DNA of 64,000 nucleotides from Daphnia pulex. Lineage: Eukaryota > Arthropoda > Branchiopoda > Diplostraca > Daphniidae. Where the stretch lies: the NCBI RefSeq assembly GCF_021134715.1, contig NC_060027.1:4898001-4962000 (forward strand), in the 5' to 3' direction. Positions 11,801 through 23,362 of this stretch are shown piece by piece (within the stretch, counting starts at the first letter, position 1; the number at the start of each line of letters is the position of its first letter). The notes beneath the pieces were generated by a model, which had not been told where the DNA came from, did not search any database, and saw nothing but the letters and a program-made list of their open reading frames with translations. The position numbers were made by a program, and so were the translations under genes.

Positions 11801-14800
11801 AACATTGTTGTAAACAAGCAGTTTAGAAAAGTGTAGGACACGCGGAAATCGATTGGTATTCAATGCGGGCGCTGTGCACAGCTGGACGCTGCCTAATGGA
11901 TATGACGCCCGCTATATCCATGTACAACTGACTGGCTGCGTTATTCTATACCATGTTTAATCGCCAAACGATATGTTAAGCAGCTGGATATTTTATATTC
12001 ACTTATCTTATACATACCAACAACAACAAAAAAATATAATAATAATAAAAAAAAAGACTTTGATTCATTTTAAAAGAAAAAGTAAAGAACTAAATTACAA
12101 GAATCAAAAGAGAAATACAATTTATTTTTTTTGCCATTCTTTATTCTTGAGAAATTATAATTATATAATGTTGTCCCTTTTCACATTTCTTTTATTTTCT
12201 GAAAAAAAAATAAAATAAAAAACGAAAACAAAAAAACAAAAACAACAAAAAAACAAAACAAAAATATTTGCAGAAAGTGACATATCGCCGAATTCAGAGC
12301 TCAATCTTCGGATTGTGGATTCTGGTCACGATACTGTCCTGTTTGCCGTTTTTCGGTTTCGGTCTCTACTACGACACGTCCCAGGTCGGATACAAGCGCT
12401 GCTCCAGGTAAGACAAACTCCAAAAATAAAAATAAAAAATACAAACCAATTTCCCAATCAGAAATAACACAAGAAAAACCGGACGAAATCAAAATAATAA
12501 AGTCGGCATTCAAATTTCCCGCCAATGATTAATCACCTTTTCCATACATGTTTCATTTTTTCGATTGCAGGTACCGGTTTGGCACGACTCCCGACGATAT
12601 TGCCTACGCCTACATTTGGTTCGGTTTCGGTGCGATTCTATTTCACCTTACATAACTACTACATTTAATTAGAAATCCAATTTCACCTTGAAATCGATTT
12701 TCTGTTTTTCTCAAGTTTAAATTATGCGCCTTGTTTCTTTTTTGGTTTATTTGAATTTTAAAAACTTTCGACTGACATTTGGCGCGGTCGTTGGAGCGAT
12801 TAGGTCTGACCATGTGCGTGCTGATTGTTGCGTGCAACTTGGGCGTGATCGAGGCCCTTTACCAGATGAACCGGCGGAGTGGAAACCGGCGGCTGACTCG
12901 CTACCCGGCGGAATTGTCGTCGTCGTCGGTGACGGCGGCCGTGAGCCAGCAGCATCTGCCGCTGCGGGACAAGCAGAGCCGGCGGTTGTCCTTCTCGGCC
13001 AGGCGGAGCATCGAGCTGGACAACAACAGTTCCTTCTCAAACAGCTCGACCAGCCGCCACCACCTGAGCGTCAGACAGCGCGACTCGTCCGGGAGCTCGT
13101 CCGCCTCCCGGCGCCACCACCGCCACCACGATCCCAGCAACCAGACGCAGGAGGAAATTAAATTCGCCCGTCTCATGGCCGTCCTCTGCATCTTCTACGT
13201 CCTCTGCTGGATCCCGCAACTAGTAAGATCCCATCTCTTGCGCCTACACATATCAATATCGATTCCATTCCCATTTTCGGCTGCGGATCGTCGAATGTTC
13301 CAGACATTCAAATGGGACCCATAAAAACATTTGTGAGCATCGTCACATGCAGAAGCTACAGAGGCGATGAGCGGGCGGGAGTAATTTCAAGCTAAACGAA
13401 TCAATTCGAAATCAAATAAAATGTTGAACGACAAGACCCACAGCAGCAGGCCTTGCCAATCTTGATCTCGAAAAGAAAAAAAGAAATTTCCCAAAAAGCT
13501 GCTCGCCCTTGTACATCAGTTTGCTGTTTAGATCGTGGAGCAAAGCCTTTTAGTCGAATGTTACGTAAGGCGGGTGGGGTTGGGAGGAAATCGGGCGGTT
13601 TAATATGAAAAAAAAAGAGATAAGAATTTAACGAGGCCGAACAGCAGAGAGGACAAGACACTCCGTCGTCGTCGTTTGAGGGCCGCCCGCGACATGGCAA
13701 ACAAATAAAAGGATCGTTCAGTAATTTATTACTCTTTTTTTTCTCTTTCGGTCTTTCATTGCGAGTTGACAGGGCGCGCCCGGCATTTCTATACATATTC
13801 AAATCGGCTATTTAGTCGTCGAGTCGCATCTAAAAGGGAAATTGTATCAATTTGAGGCCAACTGTTGAGGCCCCGTGTCACCCAGATAGTAGAGGAGAGA
13901 CCATGACCACCACCACCACTCTACCAGGATCCCGCGCCGAGTGCTCACAAGGTTGAAACCTTCAGGATAAAAGGGTATATATAGTATAGTACAGATAGTC
14001 GTTTGTGTGTTTTAATGTATGCGCACATCAATGACCTTTGGCTCTGCTGCTGCTGGATTCTGACCGGCTTTTTTTATTTGTCTCCCGCTCCGTGTGATCA
14101 TCGCCATGAAATTGAAAGAGCTAGAGAGACTTTTTCTTCGTGCGCTGTGTGTTATCCAAGTCTGTCTTATTATTTATGGTCGAAAAAGTCAACGAGCGGG
14201 TCGCGTCTTTCTTTTCTTTTTTCTTGAAAGAAAAACTGAAAAAGAAATTTCGTTCCGCATCGGCTATTTGTCGCCGAGTGATATATTTAATTGATTTTCA
14301 ATGTAACCATCGTGAAAGCTTCGCAGTCGTATCGGATGTCCGGCCCCGTCGTGATGGCAGCGAGCCGCCCGCTGAACCAGCAGCAATATATATAGGATAC
14401 ACATACATACACTATAGTATACATTTTTATCTTTATAACATGTTATGTGTGTGCCGCGTGTCTGCCAGACTCTGCAGCTTATTTCGTTTTTGTTTAGGGG
14501 TTATTTGGTTTGGTTTGGTTTAAAGCGCGGGGAGTAGTTTAGTTATTTTGGGAGGTTTTCCTTCTTTTTTCCCCTCTAGAGCTTGTCTCCCGTGTGCCAG
14601 AGATTGCCGTATATCACTTCACCCGATGTCAAGCGCACTAAACTTCGCGATTGAATAACACAGTTGGCCCAAGGCGAGCGTGACAGTCATCTCTTACTTC
14701 TTCCTTTTTTTTTCTTTCACGAAATCCATTTTAATATTGTAAATGGCGGTAGGAGGGAGCTAAGCCATGCCATAATCGGAAATCGGCCAACTAACCCATA

Positions 14801-16399
14801 CCAGACGACTGCTGCTGTTGGTTAACATCAGTTTGCGTTTGTTGACGTGGATGTTGGATGAAAGCGCTCGACAAAAGGATTACACGAGTCGAGGAGGTTC
14901 AAACTTCAATCAAGTTGCCATTGAAATTGCACACCGCACGGTTTCTTCTTCTTCTCTTTCAAAAGGATCATAGAATAATTTAGCGAGTCATATATAGAAT
15001 GATGGCCAAAGACCCTCCCGTCCATAATTCCATTTATTTTTCTTTTCTATGGCCCGACCTGTCAAAATTTGTTTTTCGCAATTTTTGTTTTTTTGTTTTC
15101 TTCTCTTAAATGTTTCGCAAATTCTTCGAGATAGTGGCGGCGGGCGTGCATATACGGAGCGTCTAACATACAATCGGAAAACAAGCATATACCAATTTTT
15201 TGTTATTTTCCATTGGCGCGCACGCGGGAGTAGAGCCGGCGATAGGAGCGCTTCGTGTGGCATTCAAATTGACGGCGATCGTTATTAGAGGCGGACAAGA
15301 ATGGCCATGTTGCATGAGCATCTTCTCTGCCTAGACATTCGATACACACCGTATAGAGGGGAGAGTGTCGGTTTGGTCTGTTGTGTCTTGTAGGTACGGC
15401 GGCCGGCGTACAGAATAAATTCGGCTCACCAAAAACGTCCGATGCGCGCACACTAGAGTGTGATAAAGGGCCGTCTAATGCTATAAATCGACTGGCCACA
15501 ACAAGCGAGCCCAACGTTTTTATATAATCAAACCCAATCTTCTTCTTTTTTATCTTCAAATTCAAATTCAATAAAGAAGAAGAACGAAACAAAAAAACAA
15601 AATTTCGAAATTTGTTGAACACGAAAACGCATTCTTTTCTTCTTTCTTTTTTTTTATCCCGACGCGTGTGTGTAAATCAAATAGGTGGCCATTCCGATGG
15701 GTTTGGCCAATCCGAGCAACCAGGAGCGGGTCTTCTTTCGAGTGGCCGACGTCTGCATCGCCCTCAACTTTGTGCTGGATCCTTTCATCTACGTCCTGTT
15801 GAGGGGCCAGTGTGGGCGCAGTTGTTGCTGCCGGGCCTGCAGCCCGTCCCGCTGCTGCTGGCCGTGCTGCCGCAAGATGAATCGCCAAGAAACGTCGTTC
15901 GCATCCCAATTGGCCAAGGACGACGACGCCAAATTGGCAGGTAAAAATCAGCCCGGCCTGCCCACCTATTATCTATCCCTGTAACTACTAGGCCTACTAC
16001 TACCGGCCACTAGACCAGCACCATAGGCCATATATGAGGCCACTAATGCCCGTTTGGCCCGTTTAAGGTCATGTAGCGATATGTATACCAGGGCGCGGAC
16101 ACAAACGCCAGCTACTTGTTATAAGCTTCTTCTTCTTTTCTCGTCTATTGTTTTTTAAATTTATGATGATTTCTTTTTCTCTTCTTTCTCCTCTTTCCCT
16201 CCTATATACCACCTTGCGTGTGTGTGTGTTGGGGATTTTTCTTCTTCTCTTAGTCGGCGACCTTGCCTTTGGAATGCAGACTCAAGAGACGACAGCCGTG
16301 CCGGATCGAGATTACGTTCCGCTCAAAACTCTGCTGGCCAACAACGAGAATGGCCTCCTCATGCCCGCAGTCAATAACAGCAAAGAACACCCGGTCTGA
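8834..16399 (+). CDS. Class A GPCR, prostaglandin (EP-type) receptor-like, seven coding exons
   Basis: Seven-helix plasma-membrane receptor expected to couple to G proteins. Exons: 8834-9070, 10149-10469, 12274-12407, 12571-12629, 12804-13222, 15685-15940, 16254-16399. All are GT-AG with matching phases and give 523 residues. The start ATCACCATGG is Kozak-like. Residues 1-79 form a Gln-rich, N-glycosylation-rich N-terminus. TM1 (about 80-100) has GISGN; TM2 has LAWNDLLA; the TM3 end reads ERWFAL in place of DRY. TM4 is LWILVTILSCLPFFGFG, TM5 is about 241-273. A long third loop (about 274-365) is rich in Ser, Arg and His. TM6 has FYVLCWIP and TM7 has LDPFIYVLL in place of NPxxY. A Cys-rich patch after TM7 may be palmitoylated. 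TM2, TM3 and the DPFIY motif resemble EP4-type prostanoid receptors. The conserved prostanoid TM7 arginine is not at its usual spacing, so the ligand is uncertain. Confidence 0.8.
9071..10148 (+). other. GPCR intron 1
   Basis: Donor CAG|GTACGT and acceptor GCGAAG|GCG. It contains a CAG-type triplet run near 9740-9765 and GTT runs just before the acceptor, and no internal gene that I can support. The acceptor has only a poor pyrimidine tract (TTGTTGTTG...GCGAAG), but it keeps the frame into TM1 and no better site is present. Confidence 0.6.
13223..15684 (+). other. GPCR intron 5 (about 2.5 kb)
   Basis: The longest intron of the GPCR gene, between TM6 and TM7. It contains only homopolymer and microsatellite runs and short overlapping open frames. 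I see no nested gene or transposon in it. Confidence 0.6.
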
Positions 16400-18140
16400 A
16401 ATCATCCGACGAAACCAACAACCGCAAAAAAACAAAACAAACCATCGTCTAGATATTATTATTATATATATACATACCGTAATACATATATACAACAAAC
16501 GATGTAATTGAGAAGCTACAATTAGCGGGTGCTTGTGTTGTGTGTGTGCGCGCGATCTGGCGTGTCTATATAACGACGGACTGCTGACGGATGAGACGAC
16601 ACAAACAAAAAATTATGTGCGGATCAAAATGATGCCCGTTTTTTTGTTGTTGTTATTTAAAAAAAAATTGTACTACACTTTTTGTGTGCTGGGCTTTTTT
16701 CCCATCACATTTTTTTTCATTTTGTTATTAACTCCTATTGGGTTTCTTGTTTATATTTCGCTGGAAGAAGAAAGAAAAAAATCCGTCTGTAAACAAATGG
16801 TCGCCAAAACTTATCCCACAATCTACTCTTTTTGGTACCTCTCTCTCCAAAACAATCCCCAAGTGTGTACGTATAACGTTTGTCGTTTACTCGTGTGTGT
16901 TTGTACTATACTTTGCTGTAGTTTTTACGCCTCGAAAACAAAACAAAAAAAGAAAAGAAAAAAGGAAAAAAATAACGAACAATGTTCAACCCGAAAAAAG
17001 TCGTAAATAAATCCCTCCCCAACAAGCGCATACATCTATACATAACATACAATATGTACAAGTTGCATCTATACTATCTATCGTGAGAGTTTGAAAGGGA
17101 ATAACGAACAACAGATGCAAAAAAAAAGAACATGTCCGGTCGCAATTATTTGCCTAAATTATTGCACAACGCTGCAGCAGCATAAAAAGAAGGAAAGTGT
17201 CTTTTCTATTTTCCGACGGATAAGTTATTTGACCGAGTCCGGTAAAAAATAAATTACGACGTTTACTTTCATTAAAAAAGAAAAAAGTTTAGACATACGG
17301 GCTCTGCTCTCTCTATATATTCTGTCGATGAGTGTAACTGAAAGTCGCGTTGTTCTGTGCACAGGCGCGTGGGATTTTCATTTGAATTGACCAAGTTGAT
17401 GGATGGATTGATGCTCCTAGCTCGTCATGATTTAAGTCCAACGGCCAGCACTGACAGCCTCCATAGACTTGAATGGAACTCTTTCACCCACCTAACGAAT
17501 TTTTCACCATAATTGACGACGTAGCGAAGCCAGCCATAAGCCAAACAGGGTAAGTGCCGTTTCTAACAATACAAAACTGTCGGAGTTTTTTTTATTGATT
17601 TTTATTGATTATTCGCTTTAAAACAGATTCTTTTTTATAATGTGAAACAATATACCTACATCTATTTTCTCGGTTGTTAACTTTGTCCACCTAAAAACAA
17701 AACAAAAAAAATATTTATCACTGGTTATGAATAATGTTCTAAATGGATGAAATTTAATTTTAGTCTTTAGCAAGTTAATTTATTTCAGGTATGGTATGTA
17801 ACCTTCCGTTGAGTGCAGCTTCTAGTCTGTTCTGTCTGTTCATCGGATCGAAAAGTTTTGAATCTCGCAGCAAGATTATTAAAATAATTCTAATCTCATA
17901 TAAAATTTAATTAGATTTGAATTACATGTACGTATCAACAAGATATATACAGACGTAGGCCAAGCCATTTTGCAAGATATAAACCTAGACACGCTTATAG
18001 ACAGCGACAAATGGTTAATATAGTTGATACAATAAAAGCTCATGTTTGGAAATCCCCTAAATATTTGTATCTCATTTGACCATTTGAAAATAGTTGCGTG
18101 TATGCAGTGTTAAAAAAAGGAAACAAAAAAAAAAAAAAAA
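16400..18140 (+). other. GPCR 3' UTR and downstream intergenic DNA
   Basis: AT-rich. Possible polyadenylation signals AATAAA lie near 17007, 17246 and 18030. A run of over 20 A lies at about 18128-18147. A minus-strand open stretch around 17425-17560 reads as a short Trp/Val-rich peptide but has no recognisable family and no clear start. Confidence 0.4.
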
Positions 18141-18305
18141 AAAAAAATAGATAGAAGCAAACGACATAGCAAACGACATATTTCTTTTGGAAGCTCTCAT
18201 GTATTGGCCTTAAATTAAACCGGCCTTCATATTTCGTGAAACCATATTTCTATAGGTCTAAAAAGATAAAACTTTCTGCTGGCTTCCGCAAGGAACGCGG
18301 TGGAG

Positions 18306-18404
18306 AGTAGAGAAGACATCGTTGTGTCCCAAAATAAAGAAGACGAAGAAGTGGAGGATGTTTTAAGTGACAATGATAGTGCTGTTGATTCCGAGGATGA
18401 TTAA
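18306..18404 (+). other. Possible acidic C-terminal exon
   Basis: An open frame ends in a strongly acidic peptide containing EDEEVEDVLSDNDS and closing with DSEDD and a TAA at 18402-18404. The upstream boundary is not clear; a possible acceptor is ...CCGCAAG near 18290. It could be a remnant of the acidic-exon family found further right or the end of an unrelated nuclear protein. No function is proposed. Confidence 0.2.
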
Positions 18405-18566
18405 TTTTAGCCTAATTATGTTGCTTTTATTGCTAATTATTTATATGTGAGCCTATGAAAAAAATAACCAAGAAAAACTCCAGGCTCGCGTGACTACGAC
18501 TACCCCACCGTCGCCACCATACCTCCCACCATATTTAACCATATTATTTCTCGGTAATATTATTAG

Positions 18567-18761
18567 CTAAGGAGATATGTAGACAATATAAGCTCCCACA
18601 GCAGCTCCCAACAAAACAAACGGTTTGACACCGTGATAAACACTATCACGTAGATATCTTTTTGAATTAAGCGCCCAGGATACAGTGTACAGTGTTGCCG
18701 GTATCCACAAAGGAGTAAAATTACGTGAAATTCCGTTACACACCGCCGTCTGGTGCCCCAA
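18567..18761 (-). CDS. Unrecognised small ORF with one membrane-like segment
   Basis: 64 codons ending with VLLGAAVGAYIVYISP. Residues about 47-62 are hydrophobic enough for a membrane span, and the preceding part is basic/aromatic (FTPLWIPATLYTV, SKRYLRD). The frame stays open upstream to about 18820 without an ATG, so it may be the 3' exon of a spliced gene rather than a complete one. It ends just left of the 855-bp repeat. No family recognised; it could be chance. Confidence 0.2.
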   Translation of the reverse strand: MGHQTAVCNGISRNFTPLWIPATLYTVSWALNSKRYLRDSVYHGVKPFVLLGAAVGAYIVYISP

Positions 18762-18819
18762 GGACTCAGATATCGACGTGTGTAATCTGGGATTATAATA
18801 AATCAGATGTTTCTCTATA

Positions 18820-19674
18820 TTTTAATGTAAAAATTGTATTTTCTAAACAAAGTTGAAAAAAATTACGGTTTTATTAATTTTTAAGATGATCTGTTGGTAT
18901 TATAGTCCCGTAATTTGACGTCTGTCATGCGGGATTATTGATCAACATAATGTTAGCTTGCTTCCTAGAGATAATTTGGGCTTGCTAAACAAAGTTGATT
19001 TTTTTACGGTTCCCGCTGACCTCGGGATCCAATCACGCTTGAACGCCCCGGCGAGTAGACAGACGTGGCTTTTCTTGTGTCTCATCCCTCTTTCTCTAAC
19101 CATATTTCAGCCTGAAACCTTTTGCGAAATTATAATCATTTTTTTGTTGCTGAGCTCCCAGACTATGAAGGTCTACCCTCTTTTATTGGTAATTACAATA
19201 TCGAAATTGCGGAATATTCCCGGTGATTCGATGCGTAAAACGTTCCCGTAACTAACCACTGCTATGAACCTCAAATCTCTCGGACTTACCCTTAACCTAA
19301 ATTTAATCACGACCACTAGATGTCATTAAGTATTTTATGTTTTGTTTCCTATACCAGCCGATAGAGAGTTGAGGCGGAGGCAGGTAGACTCACCAAGTCT
19401 AGCAAAGTTTCCACTTCTTTGCGATACGCCAAGCCGAGAGGGCAGCTTAGAGGCTTTGATAATTCAAAGCTCCCTCTAACTCAAAGCAAACCTCCAACTA
19501 TAAAACAGCTAGCTATCCCTTGCAAGAATTGTTAGCGGAAATGTATATTTTTTAATCTTCTTATTTCTTCTTATTTCTACTTAATTCTACTCTCATATCC
19601 TTTCGTGGTGTGATCCTAACATCACATAACTTAATCATCCAAGGCTTAAAGGGTAGGACATGCTTGGGATAGGT
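18820..19674 (+). repeat. 855-bp dispersed repeat, copy 1 (LTR-like)
   Basis: Nearly identical to 31514-32369. Both copies begin at TTTTAATGTAAAAATT and stop at GGGATAGGT, and the flanks are unrelated. It carries TATA-like ACTATAAAACAGC near 19496-19508 and T-rich tracts after it, as LTR promoters do. No clean TG...CA ends and no target duplication are visible. The internal open frame (18958-19251 and its twin) drifts between copies and is not a known protein. The strand is assigned from the TATA-like site. Confidence 0.6.
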
Positions 19675-21480
19675 TGGCGCAAATAAGTTTTGGGTTGGCT
19701 TTTGGAAACCAGAGTTGCTTTTAAAAACCGGTTGATTCGAACACTTTGAACAGATTTAACATTTTGACATATGAGACAGATTTTGACATTATTGAGAGTG
19801 ATTTTTTTGTTTAGTATCCATTGTGTCAAATGTTTTTTTGGCATTTATCAAAATTCGGATACTTTTTCATTTTAATGGTAGTTTTTCACGTAAAATACTC
19901 CAATTGCTCGAGCTCGATCTTGAGGTTCTCGAGTAGGCAAGCCACAATTTTGCGCTATTTGGTGGCCGCGTACTTTTCTTTTTTTTTTGGCAACAAGGTT
20001 GGACAAGTGCGCCCTCGGAGAAACGATAGGTTATAATATTCTCTATAAAATACTGAAAATATGAGCAGCAATGATGTTAATTTAGGATTTAAAAAGTAAT
20101 GTGATACTTGATTTTCCAAGGATAGTAAGTTAAAGGATTCCATTCGTCATGTTGAGACTAAGGGGAAGTCAAAGATGATGGCAAAATGATGCAAAACATA
20201 TGGAAAAAGTTTTCTCTTATTCCAACGATTCTTACTCTCAAAAATTATGAAGGAAACAAGAAATTGTCGATATAAAAGTTTTTTTATCATCACATTTTTA
20301 TAACTGTTTCGTTGTTATTCCACAAATTCTTCTTAATAAAAAATTTCTTCGCAAATTTTTATTTTTTCCATCATAAATTCGTAACCAAACGGATCCTAGA
20401 CGTTCTGTCCCGGATCATCTGTCCCAGACGTTCTGTCGCATCTTTAACACTCATCCCCTGAAAACAAAACACACATTGTAGGATTTCAGTGCAATGTCAA
20501 TGTTTAAAACTAATAATTTACCATTTTCCTGTCCAACATTCCATATTGAACGGGTGTTCTGGAAGAATCTTGATTACCAGAAGAATTCTCCAGATACAGT
20601 TTTTCGCTCACTATTTGAATGTGGGCTTGTTGTTGGATTTCATGGGGGCTCTCAATTCCAAAGCTTATTTTAGCTCTGTTAATGAGAATGAATACAGTGA
20701 TTATTAATGATTATGGACAATTAGTCCTTAACTTTATTTTATTTTAAGGAAAAAGAATCTTACATCTTTCTGATCACATCAGTTTCTCGATACTGTTCTT
20801 TTACCATTGTTTCTACCTTATTTCTACGGTATACGAGGGGTTTTTAGAACGACTATTGTAAAAACACGTGTAATTTTACACGATAAAGGAATGTGTTAAA
20901 AAATGTTGAAGACGCTGTTTGCCTTGCAACTTGCAGCACCAAGCCAGCAACCGCCAAGGCGCCAACGAGCAACTGACCGTTTGACCAATTTGAGCAGCTA
21001 CTGTTTTTCTTTGAAAAGTGGCGCTAAAAATCAAAACAACTACTCAATTTTGAAGTTTGGCGTCAGCCACCTGGCGTCAAACATTGAAGCCTGCCACAAA
21101 TTACAAACGGCCAACTTTTTCAAAAAAAGATGAAGGACGTGATAGTAGAAAATCTGGATGAAATCCGTTTAAAGCAGTTTCTCGTAATTAGCTTCCACCA
21201 AGGATGACCTTTCCTTCTAAAGAACCAAATTATGAAATCTTCCTTCTACCTTGTTACTCTTCCATTATACTGTACCTACACTAGATGCTTTTAAGCAAGT
21301 TTCGTTCTTACCCCTACTTTTCAGCCCGAGATACATACCAAAATATAAAATTTGTTTCTTTGGTTGCTACATTGAATTACTCATGCTTTAGCTCATTTTT
21401 TCACTAAACCACAACAAAAAAAGACACAAGAAAAAAATAAAATTTGAGAAAAAATTATCCAGAAGACTTGTCTCCACCAC
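19675..21480. other. No supported gene
   Basis: AT-rich DNA with short unrelated open frames. A small local repeat of GACGTTCTGTCCCGG-like words lies at about 20400-20445. Weak similarity between about 20125-20165 and 31040-31085 suggests shared old repeat material. Confidence 0.4.
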
Positions 21481-21525
21481 GACAACTCTTCATGAAGGCA
21501 AAACTAACTGAAGCTGGTAAACATA

Positions 21526-21725
21526 GTCGCAGCCTTCGAAGAACAGTCTTTCACCCACTACTCCCACCATAAAACACCCCCGCAGCACCTCACAATCGTG
21601 GGAATTGAGAAGACAAAAACGTCTTCCAGTCGCAGTCTTCCAAGAAAGAGTCTTCCACCCACTACTCCCACCATAAACAACCCCCCCGCAGCACCTCCCA
21701 ATCGTGGGAATTGAGAGAATGAGTA
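21526..21725 (+). repeat. Two-copy tandem repeat, about 100 bp per unit
   Basis: Unit 1 runs 21526-21628 and unit 2 from 21629 to about 21725. Both start GTCGCAG.CTTC and share CACCCACTACTCCCACCATAAA, the CCCGCAGCACCTC block and CAATCGTGGGAATTGAGA. Differences are scattered substitutions and small indels. Open frames on the minus strand simply reflect this repeat. Confidence 0.75.
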
Positions 21726-21929
21726 ACGCTCGCACCGCAATGGTGGAGTGAGGGGGGGGGGGATTGATTGGATGGGAAAATCAAACAGTCGTCAATTCAA
21801 TAATCTCTCGGACCAGTTCGAAACGAAATTCCACGACCAAATATAGGATGAAAAATTCATTTTTATTAAAACAAAAATGAAATTAACTAAAAAAAATAGA
21901 TTAAATTTCAAAACACCAAGAAAAATGTT

Positions 21930-22940
21930 TCACCTGGAATGTGAGAAAGCAGTACGAGCCCGACGATTTGACGCTAATGAATTTCGTGAGGTACTCGAAA
22001 CTATCAATTTAAAAAAATCATAATGAATACAAACATTACCTTTTATGGCAAACTTAAAATGTTTTCTTTGCTTTGTCACACGAGATGGGTCCCTCATAAA
22101 TTCAATCCACCTACGATATGTCGTAGAGCCAATGACATTTTCCACCTCAGGTTCCTTCTTCGAGTTTTATGCAGGGGTTTCTTACAAAATTAGATGTTTC
22201 ACAATGTGTTTCATCAATGTTTCATCAATATCTGCGTCATAAGCTGCATCACCATCTGAAATTCAAAAAATTTAATTTACACTCTTCTTAGTTTTAGTTT
22301 AAAACTAATTAATGTTTGTTTGGCTTTTTTTCACTTCGGCTTTTTTTTCTCTTACCAGACAAATGAGATTGGCACTCTTTTTCTTCTTGGACACAGCCTG
22401 TTTTCTCAAATTCTGGCAACTTGGCGTCACCTATAATTTATAATCAGGTATTAAATAGTTATATTAATTGAAATAATAACATTTTAATAACAGTTTTCCT
22501 ACGTGAGTGTTCAGGTTCCAAATCCTCCACTTCAGGATCGTAGTCTGGTATTATCCTATCTTCTTTAAATTTTAGGTATGTAATTATCAATTAGGTAGAT
22601 TCATTTGTATATGTATTACTTACTGTAGTAATCCAGCTGAAATTCTTCTTCTTTACTTTCTCGTTCAAAGGAGAGAAATGGATTGTCTAGTTCTCTGGCT
22701 GCGGTAAAATTTTATGAAGAAGGCTTTCGTTTAGCTCGAAGATCGGTGAATTTTTAACAGTTATCCAGCAAAATTGATAATGAAACATCGGTATTTTGTT
22801 TAATTGGTGACAGTTGAAAAAAAAAATCATCTGGCAACGGCGTTGCCTTCCGTTTTGCCGGGAAGACTGAGCAGACGACGTCAGCTGTTAAAGTTGATAC
22901 AAAAAAGTTTACAAAGGCTAACCAAATAACCAATTTCAAA
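21930..22940 (-). pseudogene. Fragment of the acidic short-exon gene family (array 1)
   Basis: Read on the minus strand, short exon-like blocks with GT-AG borders follow each other. About 22690-22628 contains DNPFLSFERE. About 22550-22502 contains PDYDPEVEDLEPEHS. About 22434-22363 contains GDAKLPEFEK. About 22257 downward contains DGDAAYDADID, and about 22150-22040 contains NVIGSTTYRRWIEFMRDPS. The same modules recur, diverged, at 33.2-34.8 kb and 54.4-54.6 kb, so they behave as exons of one family. A block at 22939-22754 starts with a hydrophobic stretch and contains KRKATPLPDDFFF. An in-frame stop after the DGDAAY module suggests decay. Function unknown; Asp/Glu-rich composition only. Confidence 0.45.
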
Positions 22941-23362
22941 GTTTAATCCGAACGACCTAATAAGTATAAATATCGGTTAAATAAAAGATTATTTAAAAAA
23001 AAAATAATTCAAAAGTGACTAAAGCGGAAATTCAGTGAGTGGATGTAGGATTGGCCACTTCACGTGAAGTTAAAGGTCGTGAAAACCCTCGGACCAAAAA
23101 ATAGAAAAAATTCGAAGATACTGATTGAGATCAGATTGGGAATCAGAAGAATGACTTCGAATGGAACTATTAGTGTCTGTGAAATAGTGGCTTCTACTTC
23201 TAAAACATCATCCCGTGTGGCTGGTAGAGCAGTGCCGGAACCGGAAGCGGGCGAGTTTCCCCTGTTAAAAACTACTCAACAAGCGCATCAGGTACAATCC
23301 TATTTATCCCATCTCTCTCTGCATATTTTTTTCAATCTTGTTAATTTCTTTGTCGATGACAG

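Noticed and set aside
12901..13219. Minus-strand frames opposite GPCR exon 5
   Set aside because: Antisense of the Ser/Arg/His-rich third loop; no independent evidence.
18958..19251. 97-codon ORF repeated at 31652-31945 as a possible transposon protein
   Set aside because: Lies inside the LTR-like repeat, contains the same sequence by duplication only, and shows no family motif or codon bias.
22754..22939. Secreted peptide with a signal-like N-terminus
   Set aside because: The hydrophobic start overlaps an intron-like pyrimidine tract and acceptor, and the downstream part looks like an exon of the acidic family.
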